Source of the DNA: Rhodococcus tukisamuensis NBRC 100609
GTDB taxonomy: Bacteria > Actinomycetota > Actinomycetes > Mycobacteriales > Mycobacteriaceae
Direction of reading: 5' to 3'
Assembly: GCF_001894985.1 (NCBI RefSeq)
Contig: NZ_BCXG01000014.1
Coordinates: forward strand, 1-64,000
Length of the DNA: 64,000 nucleotides
Part shown: piece after piece, positions 61,333 through 64,000 of the stretch
Layout of the letters: every line of letters begins with the position of its first letter
How positions within the stretch are numbered: position 1 is the stretch's first letter
Program-made: the position numbers and the translations under genes
Notes under the pieces: model-generated
The model's input: only the letters and a program-made list of their open reading frames with translations
Databases searched by the model: none
Told to the model about the DNA's origin: nothing

Positions 61333-62315
61333 GACTGCGCCAGGAGGTCGGTGGCGCCGTCGCTGTCGTCGCATCCGCCGCCGACGGTCTCGAGGGCCAG
61401 TCGCTCCAGGTCCGGCGCGGTGTATCCGGGCCAGCCGTGCAGGATTCGGCGCCACCCGGCGGGCACCGCGGACGCACCCCAGCGGGCCCCGAGGAGGCCA
61501 CCCGCGATGGCGGCGGTGGTGTCGGTGTCCCCGCCGGCCCGGACCGCCGCCACGAGGGCGCGCCGCAGGTGCCGGTCGTCGGAGCTGTCGGTGGAGGTGA
61601 TCGCCCACCATGCCGTCTGCAGCGCGTGCACCACCCACCCGTTGTTCGCGAAGTCCTCGGGCGTGCCCTGCTCGGCCTGGTCGAGCAGCGGACCCCAGTA
61701 CGCCGCGACGTCCGCGGGCGCGATGTCGAGGTAGTCGCGGACCCCGTCGAAGGTGCCGTGCAGGACGGCATGCCGGATGGCGTGACTCCACAGCTGGCAG
61801 GCCTGGGTGGCCTGCGGGTCGTCGTGGGTGAGCGAGGCGATCTGCGCCGCGGCATCGAGGCAGCCGGCCTCGTCCCCGAGATAGGCCAGCGCGACCGGCG
61901 CGGTGCGCATCAGCGAGCCGTTGCCGCCCTTGCGTCCGGTCAGTGCGCGGGCCCGCGCCTGCATCGCGGCGCCGCCTGCCGGACGCCGCGAGAGCACCGC
62001 CCGGGTCTGGTTGCCGATGTCGGCCGGATCCGAGTCGAACCACCGGACAAACTGCGCCGCAACGGCGTCCAGCCCCTCTCCGCGGCCGATGTCCGCGCCG
62101 GTGGCGGCAACCTCGGCGATGGCGAGCGCCATGGAGGTGTCGTCGGTCCACTCCCCCGGCGCCCAGTCGAACGGGCCGCCGCCGATCATCTCGATCGCCG
62201 CGCCGGCATCCGGGTGGGTGAACTCGTACCCGGCCCCGAGCGCGTCACCGGCGGCGGTGGCGAGCAGCACCCCCGCCGCACGATCGCCCTGCTGCGTCGA
62301 CAACTTCACGTTCAT
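61329..62315 (-). CDS. ADP-ribosylglycohydrolase (DraG/ARH-type)
   Basis: 328 residues from ATG 62315, preferred over TTG/ATG-like codons upstream because AAAGGGGA sits 6 bases before it. The dinuclear-metal ADP-ribosylhydrolase motifs are all present: GDALGAGYEF near 24-33, WTDDTSMALAIAE near 56-68, NGSLMRTAPVAL near 132, and GGDTDTTAAIAGGLLGARWG near 262-281. It should cleave ADP-ribose from proteins or related substrates. The promoter and operator lie in the 60-base gap to the divergent nrtR. Together with the macrodomain gene it forms an ADP-ribose recycling or reversal unit. Confidence 0.9.
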   Translation of the reverse strand: MNVKLSTQQGDRAAGVLLATAAGDALGAGYEFTHPDAGAAIEMIGGGPFDWAPGEWTDDTSMALAIAEVAATGADIGRGEGLDAVAAQFVRWFDSDPADIGNQTRAVLSRRPAGGAAMQARARALTGRKGGNGSLMRTAPVALAYLGDEAGCLDAAAQIASLTHDDPQATQACQLWSHAIRHAVLHGTFDGVRDYLDIAPADVAAYWGPLLDQAEQGTPEDFANNGWVVHALQTAWWAITSTDSSDDRHLRRALVAAVRAGGDTDTTAAIAGGLLGARWGASAVPAGWRRILHGWPGYTAPDLERLALETVGGGCDDSDGATDLLAQS

Positions 62316-62336
62316 GAGGTCCCCTTTGATCAACTG

Positions 62337-62354
62337 TGATCTAACAATAGATCA
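62337..62354. promoter_or_regulatory. Palindromic operator, probable NrtR binding site
   Basis: TGATCTA-ACAA-TAGATCA, a perfect 7-base inverted repeat in the gap between nrtR and the glycohydrolase gene. It covers the -10 of the leftward promoter and lies 10 bases upstream of the rightward -10, ideal for repression of both. Confidence 0.7.
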
Positions 62355-62373
62355 TTATTGAGATAAGATGCAA
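62344..62373 (-). promoter_or_regulatory. Candidate promoter of the glycohydrolase/macrodomain operon
   Basis: Minus strand TTGCAT (-35, 62373-62368), 18-base spacer, TATTGT (-10, 62349-62344). The -10 sits inside the palindrome, so a bound repressor would block polymerase. Confidence 0.5.
62364..62369 (+). promoter_or_regulatory. -10 element of nrtR (leaderless transcript)
   Basis: TAAGAT ends 6 bases before the GTG start codon of nrtR, and there is no ribosome site in between, which fits a leaderless mRNA starting at or near the GTG. No clear -35 is seen. Confidence 0.5.
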
Positions 62374-62375
62374 CG

Positions 62376-63056
62376 GTGACCGAATCGACAGTACCGAGCG
62401 GCAAGTCCCTGGAGGACTACCCACGCCCGTCGGTGGCGGTGGATGTCGCCGTGCTGACCTACTCCTCCGGTGCACTGCAGGTACTCGTCGTCGAGCACCG
62501 CCTCGGCTCGCTGGCACTGCCCGGCACGTTCCTGCACGAGCGCGAACTGCTCACCGACGCCGCCGAACGCGCGCTGCGAGACAAGGCCGCACTGCCGGGC
62601 ACACAGTTCCACCAGTTGGCCATGTTCGACGATCCCACCCGGGACGACCGCGGCTGGGTGCTGTCGATGGCGCACGCCACCGCCATCCCGACCGGCGACC
62701 TTCCCGCCGACGCCACCCTCGTCCCGATTCAGCACGGGAGGGTCACCCAGAGCCTGGCGTTCGACCACGCCGACATGGTGGGCCTGGCCGTCGAGGACCT
62801 GCGGGAGCGATACGCGGCACAGGTCGATCCGGCCGGACTGCTGGGCGAGACGTTCACGGTGCTCGAGCTGCGCCAACTCTACGAGGCCGTGTTCGACCGG
62901 GAACTGCAGAAGGACTCGTTCCGGCGGCACGTCAGCAAGGCGCTCGAGAACACCGGGGAGTGGTCGAACCCCGGCAACGGTCGCCCGGCCGAGATCTTCC
63001 GCCGCCGCGGCGACGCCGCCCTGCCCGCCCAGGCCGCGGTGCTGTTCGCCGGCTGA
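62376..63056 (+). CDS. nrtR: NrtR-type transcriptional regulator (Nudix-like sensor plus winged helix)
   Basis: 226 residues from GTG 62376. Residues ~18-150 form a Nudix-fold domain (SVAVDVAVLTYSSGALQVLVVEH, LPGTFLHERELLTDAAERALRDKAAL) whose Nudix box is degenerate: the usual REUxEE catalytic glutamates are not kept, so it should bind ADP-ribose without hydrolysing it. Residues ~160-220 are the winged helix (FTVLELRQLYEAVFDRELQKDSFRRHV). NrtR proteins usually repress NAD-metabolism genes and release DNA on binding ADP-ribose. Here the divergent targets are ADP-ribose-removing enzymes, giving a simple feedback circuit. The palindrome next to the start suggests autoregulation. Confidence 0.88.
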   Translation: MTESTVPSGKSLEDYPRPSVAVDVAVLTYSSGALQVLVVEHRLGSLALPGTFLHERELLTDAAERALRDKAALPGTQFHQLAMFDDPTRDDRGWVLSMAHATAIPTGDLPADATLVPIQHGRVTQSLAFDHADMVGLAVEDLRERYAAQVDPAGLLGETFTVLELRQLYEAVFDRELQKDSFRRHVSKALENTGEWSNPGNGRPAEIFRRRGDAALPAQAAVLFAG

Positions 63057-63449
63057 GCCCGCCCCTGCCCGCCCCCAGGGGACACCACCGAAGGGCGGGC
63101 GATTTAATTCAGATCCAAAAGAACGACTCCGAGATATTTCCACGGCTATTGAAGATAAGTTATTTCCGATCCAGAAAGATCTCTCGGCAATTTAAGGACA
63201 TATCTCCGGGTCGCTTCAAATTCGCCCTTAATTTCAAAAAGAATTCCCGCACAAGGCTCGATGACCTGCGGTGACGACGACGATCCGACCACTCCGAGAG
63301 ATTCTCGAGAAACGGTTGACGCGGGGCTCTCCGTTGCTCTAACGTCGTGCCAGCGAACACGGAGCGCACGCCGAACAACGCAAGTCTGGCCAATTACGAA
63401 TTTCCATCAGGCCATATCTCTGTCGATTTCACAGTGAATGGGAGTGATC
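63057..63449. other. AT-rich intergenic region
   Basis: About 390 bases; from about 63100 to 63250 the sequence is strikingly AT-rich for this genome (AATTTAAGG, CCTTAATTTCAAAAAG). I see no gene, tRNA or strong hairpin. It carries the promoter candidate for the next gene near its end. Confidence 0.5.
63316..63343 (+). promoter_or_regulatory. Candidate promoter of the last gene
   Basis: TTGACG (-35, 63316-63321), 16-base spacer, TCTAAC (-10, 63338-63343). Transcription from here would give a leader of about 100 bases before the ATG at 63450. Confidence 0.45.
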
Positions 63450-64000
63450 ATGAACGACCCCCTGACCCAGTCCGGAACCGAACTCTACGACGCGATCGTC
63501 GACGAGATGCCGGACGAGGAATTCACCGACGACTACCCGGCCGAGGCACTGCTCGTCGTGGCCCACGGCATCAAGCGAATCCTGTGCTCGGGCCTCACCG
63601 AGGTGGTCCTCAACGAGCGCGACCACATCATGCCGTCCGACCCGAACTGGTTCTCCGGCAACAGCTTCGCGATGACCGTCGCCATCGGGCAGTACCGACG
63701 TCTGATCGACGAGTCCATCGCCGTCGCAGCGCTGATGAAGCTCGGCTGCGGCGACTCGGCCTGGCACGTCCTCGGGGGCATGAGCGGGCAACTGGTCAAC
63801 CTGGCTCTCTCCGAACTCAACCCGGATTGGGCCATCGCCAGGGCAAAGATCGCGATCGGCTCGTCGACGGAGGCGGCCGCGTTCGGGCACCGCAGGGACT
63901 GCCGGATCAACCTGCCGGACCTGCAACTCGAACTCGCCCTCCTGGGCCTCGAGAGCCCGGGGCCACCCGAGAACGAGCCGAAGAGCGAGGCCCTGTCCCA
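63450..64000 (+). CDS. Hypothetical protein, runs past the end of the window
   Basis: Open from ATG 63450 to the last base (183 codons plus two bases), so the 3' end is missing. GGGAG sits 6 bases before the ATG. The protein starts MNDPLTQSGTELYDAIVDEMPDEEF and continues with a mixed alpha/beta soluble region including LLVVAHGIKRILCSGLTEVVLNERDHI, an FSGNSFAMTVAIGQYRRLIDE helix, and a Pro/Glu-rich stretch near the window edge. No signal peptide, membrane helix or known motif is visible. It is in the same orientation as nrtR but separated by an AT-rich gap with its own promoter candidate. Confidence 0.7.
   Translation, partial: MNDPLTQSGTELYDAIVDEMPDEEFTDDYPAEALLVVAHGIKRILCSGLTEVVLNERDHIMPSDPNWFSGNSFAMTVAIGQYRRLIDESIAVAALMKLGCGDSAWHVLGGMSGQLVNLALSELNPDWAIARAKIAIGSSTEAAAFGHRRDCRINLPDLQLELALLGLESPGPPENEPKSEALS

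Noticed and set aside
1-64000. CRISPR arrays, tRNA/rRNA genes, prophage or insertion sequences
   Set aside because: Looked for repeat-spacer patterns, tRNA-like cloverleaf ends, integrases and transposases by eye; none seen.

Overview
The window is about 64 kb of very GC-rich DNA with compact, overlapping operons and frequent GTG/TTG starts. Together with actinobacterial gene types (TY-Chap/YbjN-fold proteins, a GAP1/double-GTPase operon, DUF2075, a NrtR regulator), this points to a Mycobacteriales actinomycete such as Rhodococcus, Prescottella, Nocardia or Gordonia. The genus cannot be fixed from what I can see. I recognised no tRNA, rRNA, CRISPR array, integrase or IS element.

Layout. (1) 1-4.6 kb: the 3' end of a probably exported protein with a strong terminator, then a forward cluster of a DxDxDG-repeat protein, a C39-fold cysteine peptidase, a very acidic small protein, an ECF sigma factor and a conserved unknown. 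(2) 4.8-23 kb: a defence island. It holds an orphan domain resembling the phosphorothioate-DNA-binding (SBD) domain, a sigma-region-4 regulator-like protein, a forward DUF6361/phospholipase-D/SF2-helicase operon, a frameshifted 5'-nucleotidase, and a reverse six-gene cluster (Z1 ATPase, PD-(D/E)XK nuclease, GHKL/MORC-like ATPase, two unknowns, C5 cytosine methyltransferase) that looks like a multi-subunit restriction-modification system. Decayed genes lie beside and between the modules, which suggests a turnover hotspot.

(3) 23.2-40 kb: an eight-gene reverse operon encoding two membrane proteins (one a secreted-side vWA protein), a tubulin-like protein, two large unknowns, GAP1, another unknown and a zinc-ribbon double-GTPase. 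It matches the 'GTPase-associated' conflict systems known from comparative genomics. (4) 40.5-52 kb: three TY-Chap paralogues interleaved with a nuclease-DUF2075 helicase, an EVE-HNH endonuclease, an HsdR-N-like nuclease, and a VanRS-like two-component system beside PAP2 and VanY-like genes. (5) 52-64 kb: recC-recB-recD, then a macrodomain/ADP-ribosylglycohydrolase pair divergent from nrtR across a clear palindromic operator, and finally a gene that runs off the window.

How it fits together. Most of the window is devoted to sensing and cutting foreign DNA or to NTP-driven conflict systems, with RecBCD as the DNA-end-processing neighbour. The ADP-ribose genes form a small self-contained regulon whose sensor family (NrtR) binds ADP-ribose. 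Nothing here has been tested; names rest on motifs and gene order read by eye.
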